NCBI GenBank assembly: GCA_041652575.1 | Contig: JBAZHC010000002.1 | Span: forward strand, 62,001 to 126,000 | DNA: 64,000 bases | Reading direction: 5' to 3' | Origin: Phycisphaerae bacterium | Lineage (GTDB): Bacteria > Planctomycetota > Phycisphaerae > Sedimentisphaerales > UBA12454 | Shown here: positions 9,642-18,244 of the stretch, piece by piece | Layout: each line of letters begins with the position of its first letter | How positions within the stretch are numbered: position 1 is the stretch's first letter | Translations under genes and position numbers: made by a program | The notes under the pieces: generated by a model | Databases searched by the model: none | What the model was told of the DNA's origin: nothing | Seen by the model: the letters and a program-made list of their open reading frames with translations, nothing else

Positions 9642-10730
9642 ATGCGGTTTGCGGTAATAATGGCAGGTGGCACCGGTAAAAGACTATGGCCCCTGAGCAG
9701 GGAAGACAGGCCGAAACAAGTTCTCAAGCTTATTGACGGTGATACTCTTCTGCGAAGATGCTACCAGAGAGTGAACGCGATGTTCGACTATCGGCATATA
9801 ATTGTGCTCACCAATAAAGGCTATTCGGACATTGTGCGCGATAATCTTCCTGAGATTCCGTATGATAACGTCATCGCTGAGCCTGCAGTACGGGATACCG
9901 CCGGGGCAATCGGGCTGGCCGCGTCTGTATTGGCAGGATTCGACCCTGACGCGACAATGGCGGTTGTTACCGCCGACCAGGTGATAAAGCCGACAAATGT
10001 ATTTCATCAGGCACTGGAAGACGGTATGAATTTTGTCGAAGAAACTCCTGATGCTCTGGTGACCTTCGGCATTCAGCCTTCGTTTCCGAATACACAGCTT
10101 GGTTATATAAAACTTGGCGATGGGCGGAAATATTCGCATTGCGACAATGAGATTTATAAGGTTGAGGCCTTTAAGGAAAAGCCAGACCTGCTGACTGCAA
10201 AGGAATATCTTTCTACGGGCAAATACTGCTGGAATTCCGGACTTTTTGTCTGGAAGGCAAAAAGAGTACTTGAATTGCTTTTCGAAAATATTCCGCAGGT
10301 CAAACAGCCGCTCCAGAGCATACAGGCCAATTGGGGTGGGCCGAATCAGGAAGAGACGCTGGCGGAGAATTTTATAAAACTGCCGAAAATAAGCATTGAT
10401 TTTGCCGTTATGGAAAAAGCTCCAAAGGTTCATGCAATCAGGCTTAATTGTCAATGGCTCGATATGGGGTCGTTTTCGGCTCTTGCTGATATCATACAGT
10501 CTGACAAAAACGGCAACATTGTTGTCGCCGAACAAACCGAATTTCTTAATTGTAAAAACAACATACTCGTTACTGAAGACAAAAATCACCTGATAGCTGC
10601 AATCGGGCTTGAGAATATGGTTGTTGTGCATAGCCCCGACGCGACACTGGTTTGTCCCATTGGTGAAACAGAAAAACTCAAGGAGCTTCTGGACATTCTC
10701 AGGCAGCAAAAAAAAGAGAAATATCTGTAA
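9642..10730 (+). CDS. Mannose-1-phosphate guanylyltransferase
   Basis: Makes GDP-mannose from mannose-1-phosphate and GTP for polysaccharide or glycoconjugate synthesis. The nucleotide-binding signature GGTGKRLWPLSREDRPKQ is at residues 9-26; further support comes from VVTADQVI near 108 and the sugar-binding region FKEKPDLLTAKEYLSTGKY near 173-192. At 362 residues it is the single-domain form without the C-terminal isomerase. It follows pgi, which makes sense because fructose-6-phosphate feeds mannose synthesis. A Shine-Dalgarno AGGGAAG precedes the ATG. The ruvX start lies one base beyond the stop. Confidence 0.94.
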   Translation: MRFAVIMAGGTGKRLWPLSREDRPKQVLKLIDGDTLLRRCYQRVNAMFDYRHIIVLTNKGYSDIVRDNLPEIPYDNVIAEPAVRDTAGAIGLAASVLAGFDPDATMAVVTADQVIKPTNVFHQALEDGMNFVEETPDALVTFGIQPSFPNTQLGYIKLGDGRKYSHCDNEIYKVEAFKEKPDLLTAKEYLSTGKYCWNSGLFVWKAKRVLELLFENIPQVKQPLQSIQANWGGPNQEETLAENFIKLPKISIDFAVMEKAPKVHAIRLNCQWLDMGSFSALADIIQSDKNGNIVVAEQTEFLNCKNNILVTEDKNHLIAAIGLENMVVVHSPDATLVCPIGETEKLKELLDILRQQKKEKYL

Positions 10731-10731
10731 T

Positions 10732-11139
10732 ATGCGGTTTCTCTGCATAGATCTCGGCGATAAAAGGACGGGACTTGCCATCTGCGACGGCGATGAAATT
10801 CTGGCAAGCCCTTTAGCCGTTTTAGAGGTACAAAGAAATTTGCCCGACGAGATTGTGAGAATTGCCGAAGAGCAACAGGTGGAGGCTCTGGTTTTTGGAT
10901 TACCCATAAATATGGACGGCAGCGAAGGCGAAAGAGCGGTTCACACGAAAAACTTTGCCGAGAAAATCAAAAACAAAACAACTCTGCCGATGTTTTTTCA
11001 GGATGAAAGACTTTCAAGCTTCACCGCGGGCGAGAAACTCTCTCGAACAGGCCTTACGCACAAAAAGAAAAAGAACAGAATTGATGCGATAGCAGCCGCG
11101 GAAATACTGAAAAACTTTCTCGAAAAAAGAAAACAATAA
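10732..11139 (+). CDS. ruvX: Putative pre-16S rRNA nuclease / Holliday junction resolvase-like RuvX (YqgF)
   Basis: RNase H-fold nuclease. N-terminal strand FLCIDLGDKRTGLAICD carries the first catalytic Asp, the middle EALVFGLPINMDGSEGERA is the family signature, and DERLSSFTA with the late IDAIAAAEIL supply further acidic residues. The ATG at 10732 gives 135 residues, the usual length; the open frame upstream overlaps the previous gene and has no family similarity. Known homologues process the 16S rRNA 5' end. The gene is convergent with yebC, and both stop codons lie within a shared hairpin. Confidence 0.92.
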   Translation: MRFLCIDLGDKRTGLAICDGDEILASPLAVLEVQRNLPDEIVRIAEEQQVEALVFGLPINMDGSEGERAVHTKNFAEKIKNKTTLPMFFQDERLSSFTAGEKLSRTGLTHKKKKNRIDAIAAAEILKNFLEKRKQ

Positions 11140-11160
11140 AAGTTAAATCACCTTTTATTG
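11134..11160. terminator. Bidirectional hairpin shared by ruvX and yebC stops
   Basis: Perfect 9-bp inverted repeat CAATAAAAG / CTTTTATTG with a 9-base loop. The ruvX stop (11137-11139) lies in the left arm and the yebC stop (complement of 11155-11157) in the right arm. The stem is AT-rich, so termination strength is uncertain. Confidence 0.5.
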
Positions 11161-11904
11161 CAGCTTTGCGATAATGTCATCAGGAATATCAAAATTGGCA
11201 TATACGTTCTGTATATCGTCGTGGTCTTCCAGTTCTTCCATAAGAGAAAGTATCTTCCTGGCGGATTCAGAATCCGATATCGGGATAGAATTCTGCGGGA
11301 CCATCGACTGTTCAGCGACCTGAAGCGTAATCTGTTTTTCCTCAAGGGCCTTTTTCAGGCCTTCATAAGCTGATGGGTCGCATGTTATTTCGTAAACCTC
11401 TCCTGTATTTTGCATATCATCGGCGCCGGCTGACAGAGCGATTTCCATCAGATTGTTTTCATCAGTTGAGTTGGTCGGAACGGTAATCAGACCTTTTTTG
11501 CTGAACAGATAGTTTACGCATCCTGTTGTGCCGAGTGAACCGCCGTGATGTTCGAAAATTTTTCTTATTTCAGGAGCTGTTCTGTTGCGATTGTCTGTCA
11601 GCGCCTCAGCCATTATCGCCACGCCGCCGTGAGCGTAACCTTCATAAAGCACGGTAACGAATGCGATGGTATCGCCTTCGCCGGCACCTTTCTTAACAGC
11701 CTTTTCGATGGTGTCTTTGGGCATATTGGCTTGTTTGGCTTTATCGATTGCGTATCTCAAAGCGAGATTTTGTGAAGGGTCGCCTCCACCGCTTTTAGCC
11801 GCAACTATAATAGTACGCGCTATTTTGCTCCAGACTTTGCCGCGCTTGGCGTCATTAGCCGCTTTTTTGTGTTTTATTCCAGCCCAGTGTGAATGACCTG
11901 ACAT
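11155..11904 (-). CDS. YebC/PmpR-family DNA-binding or translation factor
   Basis: 249 residues beginning MSGHSHWAGIKHKKAANDAK, the hallmark of the family, followed by ARTIIVAAKSGGGDPSQN and the middle domain with YEGYAHGGVAIMAEALTDNR. The family was first described as transcriptional regulators, and recent work ties members to translation of difficult sequences. It is the last gene of the nusA-infB-rbfA-hisG run, 24 bp after hisG. A role in expression fits its neighbours. Confidence 0.95.
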   Translation of the reverse strand: MSGHSHWAGIKHKKAANDAKRGKVWSKIARTIIVAAKSGGGDPSQNLALRYAIDKAKQANMPKDTIEKAVKKGAGEGDTIAFVTVLYEGYAHGGVAIMAEALTDNRNRTAPEIRKIFEHHGGSLGTTGCVNYLFSKKGLITVPTNSTDENNLMEIALSAGADDMQNTGEVYEITCDPSAYEGLKKALEEKQITLQVAEQSMVPQNSIPISDSESARKILSLMEELEDHDDIQNVYANFDIPDDIIAKLQ

Positions 11905-11928
11905 ATTGTTGACCTTATCAAAAAGATG

Positions 11929-12804
11929 TTAATGTATAACTTTATTCAGCGGATAGGTAATAATTCCTGAAGCACCTGCCCGTTTGAGTTTCGGCACAAT
12001 GACTCGTTCCACCGCTGTATCTACGACTACCTCAACCGCCACAAAATCACTGTTGGCAAGTGACGAAATTGTAGGGCTTTTTTCAGCAGGCAGAATCTTT
12101 ATTATATCGCTCAGGCGATTTTTATTGACGTTCATTTTCAAACCAACGGTTGTCTTTGCGTCGATTGCGGCGTTTAACAAAATGGAAATATTTTCAATTT
12201 TTTCGTGTTTGAATTTATCTTTCCATGCGTTTTTATTAGCGATAAATCTTGTGGTGGATGTGAGCAGGGTGTCGATGACTCTCAGGTTATTCGCCTTAAG
12301 GCTTGACCCGGTTTCGGTGAGTTCGACTATCGCATTAACCAGCCGGGCTTTTACTTCAGTTGCGCCCCAGCTGAATTCCACCTTTACGTTGATTTTTCTT
12401 TTCTTGAAGTATTCTTTTGTTACTCCGACCAGTTCTGTTGCGATAATGCCGCCGTCGAGGTCCTCGGACTTTTTGACTTTCGATTCGTTCGGCACAGCGA
12501 GAACCCATTTTGCCGGATTCGATGTTGCTTTGCTGTAAAATAGTTCACACACTTCGTGAACAGATGATTTGTTTTCGAGTATCCAGTCGTGGCCGGTGAA
12601 ACCCGCGTCAAGCACGCCGTCTTCGACGTATCTGCTCATCTCCTGCGCCCGCAGCATTATAAGCTGAATCTGCTCGTCGTTGATTCGCGGGAAATAGCTT
12701 CTTTCGTAGCCTGTTATACTAAAACCTGCCTTTTCGAAAAGGTCGAAAGTGGCCCTTTCGAGGCTGCCCTTTGGAATACCGAGTTTAAGAATCTGTTCTG
12801 ACAT
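11929..12804 (-). CDS. hisG: ATP phosphoribosyltransferase, long form
   Basis: First step of histidine synthesis: ATP plus PRPP to phosphoribosyl-ATP. The N-terminus LKLGIPKGSLERAT, the EDGVLDAGFTGHDWI segment near residues 61-75 and the PRPP-binding stretch VNAIVELTETGSSLKANN near 167-184 fit the family. At 291 residues it is the long form with the C-terminal regulatory domain (about 215-291, VAVEVVVDTAVERVIVPKLK), so histidine feedback is expected and no HisZ is needed. It lies in a translation-gene operon rather than a his operon. Confidence 0.94.
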   Translation of the reverse strand: MSEQILKLGIPKGSLERATFDLFEKAGFSITGYERSYFPRINDEQIQLIMLRAQEMSRYVEDGVLDAGFTGHDWILENKSSVHEVCELFYSKATSNPAKWVLAVPNESKVKKSEDLDGGIIATELVGVTKEYFKKRKINVKVEFSWGATEVKARLVNAIVELTETGSSLKANNLRVIDTLLTSTTRFIANKNAWKDKFKHEKIENISILLNAAIDAKTTVGLKMNVNKNRLSDIIKILPAEKSPTISSLANSDFVAVEVVVDTAVERVIVPKLKRAGASGIITYPLNKVIH

Positions 12805-12813
12805 AATAACTCC

Positions 12814-13491
12814 TTACTTTACGGATTTCGGCTTCTTTTTGGCAGTATCTTTTTTGCTTTCCGAAAGTATTGAGGCAGCTTTGGAACTGGCCAGTTCACT
12901 GTCATGACGGATAATTGCATAAAAAGCATAAGCATCAGAGGCCGAAATCTGTTTTTCAATAAATGATGTTATCTGAGTATTGTCCCATTGCGGGTCGATA
13001 AGATCATAAGTCTTGAGGTATTCAATCATTTTTTCGGTAAGCGGTACCGCATGAGCGTTTAAGGCCGTAAGCATTACATAATCGCATATAAAAGCCGTAA
13101 TACCGTTGAATTTTTCGAGAATTTCCCTCGAATTCTTTTTGCCTATCGCGGCGAAGTCTTCCGGAGCCAGACAGTCATATTTCTGGAATATGGCGTTAAG
13201 CAGAGAAGTAAGCACCCCGGCGGTTTTCTCAATATTTGTTATGTCGGAGCCGACGACTTCTACTATTTCTTCGATCCTGGCGACGCGTAAATCGTTGATA
13301 TCCACAAAGTGAGACTGAAATTTTCTAATCGCTGCTTTTGCGGCTGATTCAGTAGAATTCTGGCAGAGCACAGCGAAAACAATCGCCTCGACAATGTCCT
13401 GATAGGCAGGTTTTTTGGGTTTCTCAGCGCCTTTCTTAAGGGCGTTGAACAATTTCTTTATCTTCTGGGAATATTGGGTCGTATTTTTCAT
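12814..13491 (-). CDS. Degenerate endonuclease III-like (HhH-GPD) protein
   Basis: 225 residues with the overall plan of the helix-hairpin-helix base-excision glycosylases: an N-terminal stretch with FAVLCQNSTESAAKAAI near residues 37-53 (compare LSAQTTD in Nth), and a HhH-like turn EKFNGITAFICDY near 125-140. The HhH-adjacent catalytic Lys and the following catalytic Asp are not present at the expected places (ITAFICDYVMLTAL, AVPLTEK), and there is no four-cysteine iron-sulfur cluster. A Lys-rich tail ends the protein. I infer a non-catalytic or altered DNA-binding derivative. It sits 2 bp after rbfA and 9 bp before hisG. Confidence 0.7.
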   Translation of the reverse strand: MKNTTQYSQKIKKLFNALKKGAEKPKKPAYQDIVEAIVFAVLCQNSTESAAKAAIRKFQSHFVDINDLRVARIEEIVEVVGSDITNIEKTAGVLTSLLNAIFQKYDCLAPEDFAAIGKKNSREILEKFNGITAFICDYVMLTALNAHAVPLTEKMIEYLKTYDLIDPQWDNTQITSFIEKQISASDAYAFYAIIRHDSELASSKAASILSESKKDTAKKKPKSVK

Positions 13492-13493
13492 TT

Positions 13494-13862
13494 CTATTCG
13501 CTATCAGATTTAAATTCCTTTGAGACTTCATCGATAAGCCTCAGTGTTTCCAGTGTCTTTTTCAGCCTGTCGTCATGGTGAAAGTACAGGTGAGGACAAA
13601 ACTTTGACTTTACATAACTGCCTAAAAGGGTCTGTATATGCCCTGCGGCATGCTCGATAGCCGTAAAGGCCCGTCGCTGTTTTGCCTCATTTTCCGCCAT
13701 AATGCTCAAAAAAACCTCCGCTCTTTTGAGGTCAGGCTCTGTGGTTACCTCAGTTACGCTGATAAGCCCTTCTATTCGCGGATCCTGCATGTGATTATTT
13801 ATTATATCACTGATTGCTTCTTTTAGAACACGCGACATTTTTTCTTGTCTTCGACTGGGCAT
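13494..13862 (-). CDS. rbfA: Ribosome-binding factor A
   Basis: 122 residues, the normal length. The N-terminus SRRQEKMSRVLKEAISDIIN and the segment ISVTEVTTEPDLKRAEVFLS are characteristic of the KH-like fold. It assists 16S rRNA 5'-end maturation of the small subunit, especially in cold. It lies 12 bp after infB, as in the classical nusA-infB-rbfA order. Confidence 0.95.
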   Translation of the reverse strand: MPSRRQEKMSRVLKEAISDIINNHMQDPRIEGLISVTEVTTEPDLKRAEVFLSIMAENEAKQRRAFTAIEHAAGHIQTLLGSYVKSKFCPHLYFHHDDRLKKTLETLRLIDEVSKEFKSDSE

Positions 13863-13874
13863 GGCTGTTCCGGT

Positions 13875-16526
13875 TTAAATGGTCCTCTGAACTTTGACTA
13901 TTTCGTAGACCTCGAAAATGTCGCCCGTTTTTATATCGTCGAAGCCGGCAATCTTTATACCGCACTCGAATCCGGTGCGAACCTGTTTTGCATCGTCTTT
14001 AAAATGCTTGAGAGATTCTATCGGACAGTTGTCTCTTAGAATAATATTATCACGGATAAGCCTGATTCGGGCATTACGGTTGACTTCACCCTGTTCGACA
14101 TAACAGCCGGCGATGGTACCTACGCCGGTAATCTTAAAGGTATCGCGTACCACGGCTTTTCCAAGGCTGTTGATTCTGTCTTCAGGTTCGAGCATTCCGG
14201 ACATGGCCTTTTTAAGGTCGTCTGTTATCTTGTATATAATGCTGTACAGCCTGACGTCGACGCCTTTCGACTCGGCAATTTTCGCGGCCTTGTCTTCTGG
14301 TACGACGTTAAAACCTATAACAATAGCGCCCGAAGCTTCCGCCAGCACTATATCGCCTTCCGTAATACCGCCGACGGCGGCGTGCAGAATCTTAATCTGT
14401 ACTTCGCCGGTGCTGAGGTCCGAAAGATATTTCATCAAAACATCTACAGAACCCTGAACATCGGCTCGTATGATTATATTGACTTCCTTTGTCCTGCCTG
14501 CCTCGATTTGGCTGAATAGATTTTCCATTGTTACAAGCGAACGGGTAGAAAGCGCTGCCTTGCGAGCGAGGGATTTTTTGTCTTCCGCCGCCGCTTTGGC
14601 ACGATTTATATCTTCCAGACAATAAAATTTGTCGCCTGCCTGAGGTACATTATTAAGACCTGATACTTCAACCGGCATTGCGCTTATCGCTGAGCTGATT
14701 GACCTGCCTGTGCTGTCTCTTAAAGTTCTTATTCTGCCGTAACCCGCACCGGCGAGGATAATATCGCCTTTCTTAAGTTTGCCTTCCTGTATGAGCAGTG
14801 TGGCCATGGGGCCTTTGCTCGGATTCAATTTTGCTTCGACAACCCAGCCGACAGCAGGTATCGTTGGGTCGGCCTTGAGTTCGAGAATTTCAGTCGCGAA
14901 ATCGAGATGCTCTAAAAGTTCTTCAATACCGGTTCCCTTGGTGGCGCTTGTTTTGACAACATCTGTTTTGCCGCCCCATTCAGAAGGCGCCAGGTCGTGT
15001 TCGGCAAGCTGACCGTAAATCCGGTTTATATCTACGCCCGGCAAATCTATTTTGTTTAAAGCTACTATTATATGTACGCCTGCGGCCTTGGCATGGTGAA
15101 TGGCCTCGACTGTCTGAGGCATTACACCGTCATCAGCGGCAACGACAAGTACGACGATATCGGTCATATTTGCGCCACGGGCACGCATCTCTGTAAAAGC
15201 TTCGTGGCCGGGCGTATCGAGGAATGTAACTTTCTTGAGATTATTTTTGTCGCCCCATGTTACCTGGTAGGCGCCGATGTGCTGGGTTATACCGCCCGCT
15301 TCGCCCGCTGCGACCTGTGCCGAGCGGATTCTGTCGAGCAAACTCGTCTTGCCGTGGTCGACATGGCCGAGCATTGTAACAACAGCGGAACGCTTCTGAA
15401 GATTATTCTTCGGCCTATTGGCAAACTCTTCCGCTATCTGCTGCTCGATGGACAATCTTTGCTGAACGATAAGCTCTATGCCGAAATCAAGAGCGACAAG
15501 TTCGGCGGTCTCAGCCGGTATGACCTGATTCGCAACGGCCATAACACCGTGAGCTATAAGTTTTTCCGCGATTTCAGCGGTTTTTACGACGAGCGCTGCG
15601 GCCAAATCTTTTACTGTGATTGGTTCGTAAACGTAAGCCTTCTCCGGTTTTATTTTCAAAGCCTCTTCGGCTTTTGATTTTTTAGTTTCAATTTTTCGTG
15701 TCGGCCGCAAACGCATACCTTCGCCGCCGGCAGCTTCCAGCCGGGCGCGTCTTTCCTCGATATCTCTTGTAAGAAGTTTGCGGGCCGTCTTCTGCTGACG
15801 CAAAGGTTCTTCAACCAGCAATGTTTCATCATGCTTTCGGCCGTGAGTTTTCTTCTTGCCTTTGCCGGATTTTGCTGATGTCTCGGCAATTTCAGGTGCA
15901 CTTGCCAAAAGGGGCTCGGTGGCCTGCTGCTTGTAAGATGGTTTTGACGGCCTCGGCCTTGTTCTGGGCCGTTCCATTACCTCAGGTTTTTCAACACGTA
16001 TAACCCTTGGGCCGGATAACTTGGCAGGTTTGGGCTTCTCAAGTTTAGGGCCTGCAGGCATAACAGGTTCAGGTGGTTTAGGCGGTGTGGTTATAATTTC
16101 CGGTACAATGACAGGTGCAGGTTCTATAACGGTCGAGCCGGAGGACTCCTGCAATTGAGCGGTTTGAGAATCCGTTTCCGATTTAACGGTTTCTAAAACG
16201 GCTGTCGGTGTAGTTCCGGATTCCTGAGCTTCAACCGGTTTCTGTTCGGCTGCTGCGACGGCGGCTGCCTCCTCGGCTGTTGGTTTCTTTACGGTTTTTT
16301 TCTTTTTCTTGACGCGGACTTTGGCAAGGTCAACCGGGGCAGCCGTCTCTACCGTAGTAGTATGCGTACCTTCGCTGAACCATTCGCGAATTGTTGCCGC
16401 CAGACCGGCAGAAATTGTTGACATGTGATTTTTTACGTCAAGACCTTCAGCCTGGCACTTTTCTATAATGGCCTTACTGTTGACACCGAGGTCTTTGGCT
16501 AAAAGATGTACTCTTGTGGTTGCCAA
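13875..16526 (-). CDS. infB: Translation initiation factor IF-2
   Basis: 883 residues. The N-terminal IF2N module (MATTRVHLLAKDLGVNSK) is followed by a long charged, Pro/Ala/Lys-rich linker (about residues 70-300). The GTPase domain has G1 GHVDHGKTS near residue 387, G3 DTPGHEAF and G4 NKIDLPG, and the C-terminal domains that bind initiator tRNA follow. It delivers formyl-Met-tRNA to the 30S subunit. It starts 39 bp after nusA and leads into rbfA by 12 bp. Confidence 0.97.
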   Translation of the reverse strand: MATTRVHLLAKDLGVNSKAIIEKCQAEGLDVKNHMSTISAGLAATIREWFSEGTHTTTVETAAPVDLAKVRVKKKKKTVKKPTAEEAAAVAAAEQKPVEAQESGTTPTAVLETVKSETDSQTAQLQESSGSTVIEPAPVIVPEIITTPPKPPEPVMPAGPKLEKPKPAKLSGPRVIRVEKPEVMERPRTRPRPSKPSYKQQATEPLLASAPEIAETSAKSGKGKKKTHGRKHDETLLVEEPLRQQKTARKLLTRDIEERRARLEAAGGEGMRLRPTRKIETKKSKAEEALKIKPEKAYVYEPITVKDLAAALVVKTAEIAEKLIAHGVMAVANQVIPAETAELVALDFGIELIVQQRLSIEQQIAEEFANRPKNNLQKRSAVVTMLGHVDHGKTSLLDRIRSAQVAAGEAGGITQHIGAYQVTWGDKNNLKKVTFLDTPGHEAFTEMRARGANMTDIVVLVVAADDGVMPQTVEAIHHAKAAGVHIIVALNKIDLPGVDINRIYGQLAEHDLAPSEWGGKTDVVKTSATKGTGIEELLEHLDFATEILELKADPTIPAVGWVVEAKLNPSKGPMATLLIQEGKLKKGDIILAGAGYGRIRTLRDSTGRSISSAISAMPVEVSGLNNVPQAGDKFYCLEDINRAKAAAEDKKSLARKAALSTRSLVTMENLFSQIEAGRTKEVNIIIRADVQGSVDVLMKYLSDLSTGEVQIKILHAAVGGITEGDIVLAEASGAIVIGFNVVPEDKAAKIAESKGVDVRLYSIIYKITDDLKKAMSGMLEPEDRINSLGKAVVRDTFKITGVGTIAGCYVEQGEVNRNARIRLIRDNIILRDNCPIESLKHFKDDAKQVRTGFECGIKIAGFDDIKTGDIFEVYEIVKVQRTI

Positions 16527-16565
16527 TCTGACCGGACTCCAAAAATATTAAAAACGAATTTCGAA

Positions 16566-17804
16566 TTACTGGTCGCTATCCTGTTGAGGTTCTACTGCTT
16601 TGACCTGTTCGACCAGCAGGACTTCTGCAATGGTCGGAGCGGATTCCGCTGTCTGCTTTTTGGCCAATTCTTCAGCAAGATGTATTACCTTTTCAGCCAT
16701 ATCGGGCTGAAGACCTATTTCGCTAATTAACGGCTCTTTGCCGATTTCCGCCAGGTCAAGTACGGAAATTATGCCCAGGGCGATAAGCTTGTCGATGAAA
16801 GTATCGTCCAGACCTTCAACATCCTTAAAGCCGGCGGTAAGTCTTTCGACTTCCTGATTGTATTCCTCCGGCGTGAGTATGTCGATGTCCCAGTCGGTGA
16901 GTCTTGCGGCAAGTCTGACATTCTGTCCATGTTTGCCTATGGCCAGACTTAACTGGTCTTCCGGAACGACAACTGTAGCGCCGCCAAGCTCGAAGCATAA
17001 CGCCACCTGACTGCATTTTGCAGGCATAAGAGCGTTGGCAATCAGTTCATGTGAGGATTCGTTCCACCGGACGATATCTATTTTTTCGCCGCCGAGTTCA
17101 TCGACGATGTTTTTAATCCTGCTGCCGCGAACGCCGACACAGGCGCCAACAGCATCAACCTTTGAATCGTTGGACAATACCGCTATTTTGGTTCTATAAC
17201 CCGCTTCACGGGCAAGAGCCTTAATTGCGATTATACCTTCGGCCACCTCAGGCACTTCAAGCTCAAAAAGACGGCGGATAAAGTCAGGATGAGTACGGGA
17301 AAGAACTATTTTCACCTGGCTGGAACTTTCTCGTACATCAAGAATCAGGCAGCGGATTCTTTCGCCGACATGATGGCTCTGGCCGCTAATCTGTTCGCTT
17401 TTCGGCAAGACAGCCTCGGTTCGATTATTAAGATTTATAATTAAAGAACCGCCTTCATATCGAACAGCGGCGCCGCTGACGATTTCGCCTTTTCGCTCCA
17501 CAAACTCGTCATATACGCTTTGCCGTTCGTCAGCCTTAATCTTTTGAATCATAACCTGTTTGGCTGTCTGGGCGGGTATTCGGCCGAGCCGCTTAATATC
17601 TATCTGCTGGCCATCCTTAAACGCGACCATATCGCCGGTTTGACGGTCGATACGAACCTGAATATCGGATTCAACATCTGTTTTGCCGAAGTATTTTCTT
17701 GCTGCAGATACCATCGCAGATTCGAGGTCCTGGAAAATGGACTCTCGATCGATATTCTTATCACGAGCGATATTGTCAACTATTCTAACTAATTCCTGAT
17801 TCAT
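16566..17804 (-). CDS. nusA: Transcription termination/antitermination factor NusA
   Basis: 412 residues: N-terminal RNA polymerase-binding domain (1-about 130), S1 domain (GEIVSGAAVRYEGGS, about 135-200), two KH domains (VGVRGSRIKNIVDEL and LSLAIGKHGQNVRLAARL), and a C-terminal helical repeat (about 340-395) with a helix-hairpin-helix look. The ATG at 17804 has GAAGGTG just upstream. rimP, often found directly before nusA, is absent; instead a leader of about 280 nt with a strong terminator lies upstream, so attenuation is likely. First gene of the operon through yebC. Confidence 0.96.
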   Translation of the reverse strand: MNQELVRIVDNIARDKNIDRESIFQDLESAMVSAARKYFGKTDVESDIQVRIDRQTGDMVAFKDGQQIDIKRLGRIPAQTAKQVMIQKIKADERQSVYDEFVERKGEIVSGAAVRYEGGSLIINLNNRTEAVLPKSEQISGQSHHVGERIRCLILDVRESSSQVKIVLSRTHPDFIRRLFELEVPEVAEGIIAIKALAREAGYRTKIAVLSNDSKVDAVGACVGVRGSRIKNIVDELGGEKIDIVRWNESSHELIANALMPAKCSQVALCFELGGATVVVPEDQLSLAIGKHGQNVRLAARLTDWDIDILTPEEYNQEVERLTAGFKDVEGLDDTFIDKLIALGIISVLDLAEIGKEPLISEIGLQPDMAEKVIHLAEELAKKQTAESAPTIAEVLLVEQVKAVEPQQDSDQ

Positions 17805-17834
17805 TTTGCACCTTCAACTGCAACAATTCTAAGT

Positions 17835-17875
17835 AAAAAAAAGTGGAAACATCCACAAAAAGAACGTTTCCACTT
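17835..17875 (-). terminator. Intrinsic terminator in the nusA leader
   Basis: Read on the minus strand: a 10-bp perfect stem AAGTGGAAAC / GTTTCCACTT with a 15-base loop, then a run of eight T. The 3' arm can also fold by itself (GTGGA TGTT TCCAC), a competing smaller hairpin ahead of the same T run. It lies about 30 bp upstream of the nusA start codon, so it either ends a separate small RNA or attenuates nusA. Confidence 0.8.
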
Positions 17876-18088
17876 CAAAAGCCGTTTTTTCTGTCTTCTG
17901 TCGTTTTACATTAAGACTTCCTCCGCGACAGACTTAGCCAAAGTTACTTTCCAAGCGAAAGCGTTCATCAGCCACGCATAACCACAATGCAGCAAACCAG
18001 ATGTAGCCGCCCGGCTACGCACGACTGTTAAATCCTGTAAATATCATAGTCTGACCTTCTTTTTGATCTTACTCTAAACAGGTAATAA
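17843..18088 (-). ncRNA. Candidate structured leader or small RNA upstream of nusA
   Basis: The 440-base gap between nusA and the L,D-transpeptidase gene contains a consensus promoter (18095-18122) and, about 250 nt later, an intrinsic terminator. Between them the minus strand can form a perfect 6-bp hairpin (GTAGCC gggc GGCTAC, 18003-18018) and a shorter one (GCAT/ATGC, about 17975-17991). It also holds a 38-codon reading frame, GTG at 18022 to TAA at 17906. I compared it by eye with tmRNA, 6S, RNase P, SRP and the common riboswitch consensuses and recognise none. It is either a free small RNA or a nusA attenuator. The rest of the gap (18123-18244) shows nothing clear. Confidence 0.55.
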
Positions 18089-18094
18089 AAAATG

Positions 18095-18122
18095 ATTATA
18101 CTTGAGTAGTGGGGTTTGTCAA
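18095..18122 (-). promoter_or_regulatory. Consensus sigma-70 promoter for the nusA leader
   Basis: On the minus strand, TTGACA (18117-18122) and TATAAT (18095-18100) are both exact consensus hexamers, separated by 16 bp. Transcription would start near 18088 and run into the leader RNA and nusA. Confidence 0.8.
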
Positions 18123-18244
18123 ATATTTAAAAGCCGGAAAGTAGTAAAATATCTTTGCAGAGGCAAAATGTCTCCAAATTACCGGGCTTCACTAAGGCCT
18201 GTTAAAATAGGGGGGATACAGATATAATCGGGATTAAAACTGCT

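Noticed and set aside
9684..10907. Long open frame on the minus strand opposite the mannose-1-phosphate guanylyltransferase gene
   Set aside because: It mirrors a well-supported gene, has no recognisable domain and no ribosome-binding site; an antisense by-product of codon usage.
17930..17975. CTGATGA ... GAAA on the minus strand, resembling a hammerhead ribozyme core
   Set aside because: The bases between do not form a proper stem II and no paired cleavage-site arm is found.
17843..18088. tmRNA as identity of the nusA leader RNA
   Set aside because: No tRNA-like acceptor with TpsiC loop, no CCA end, and no tag ending in LAA or similar.
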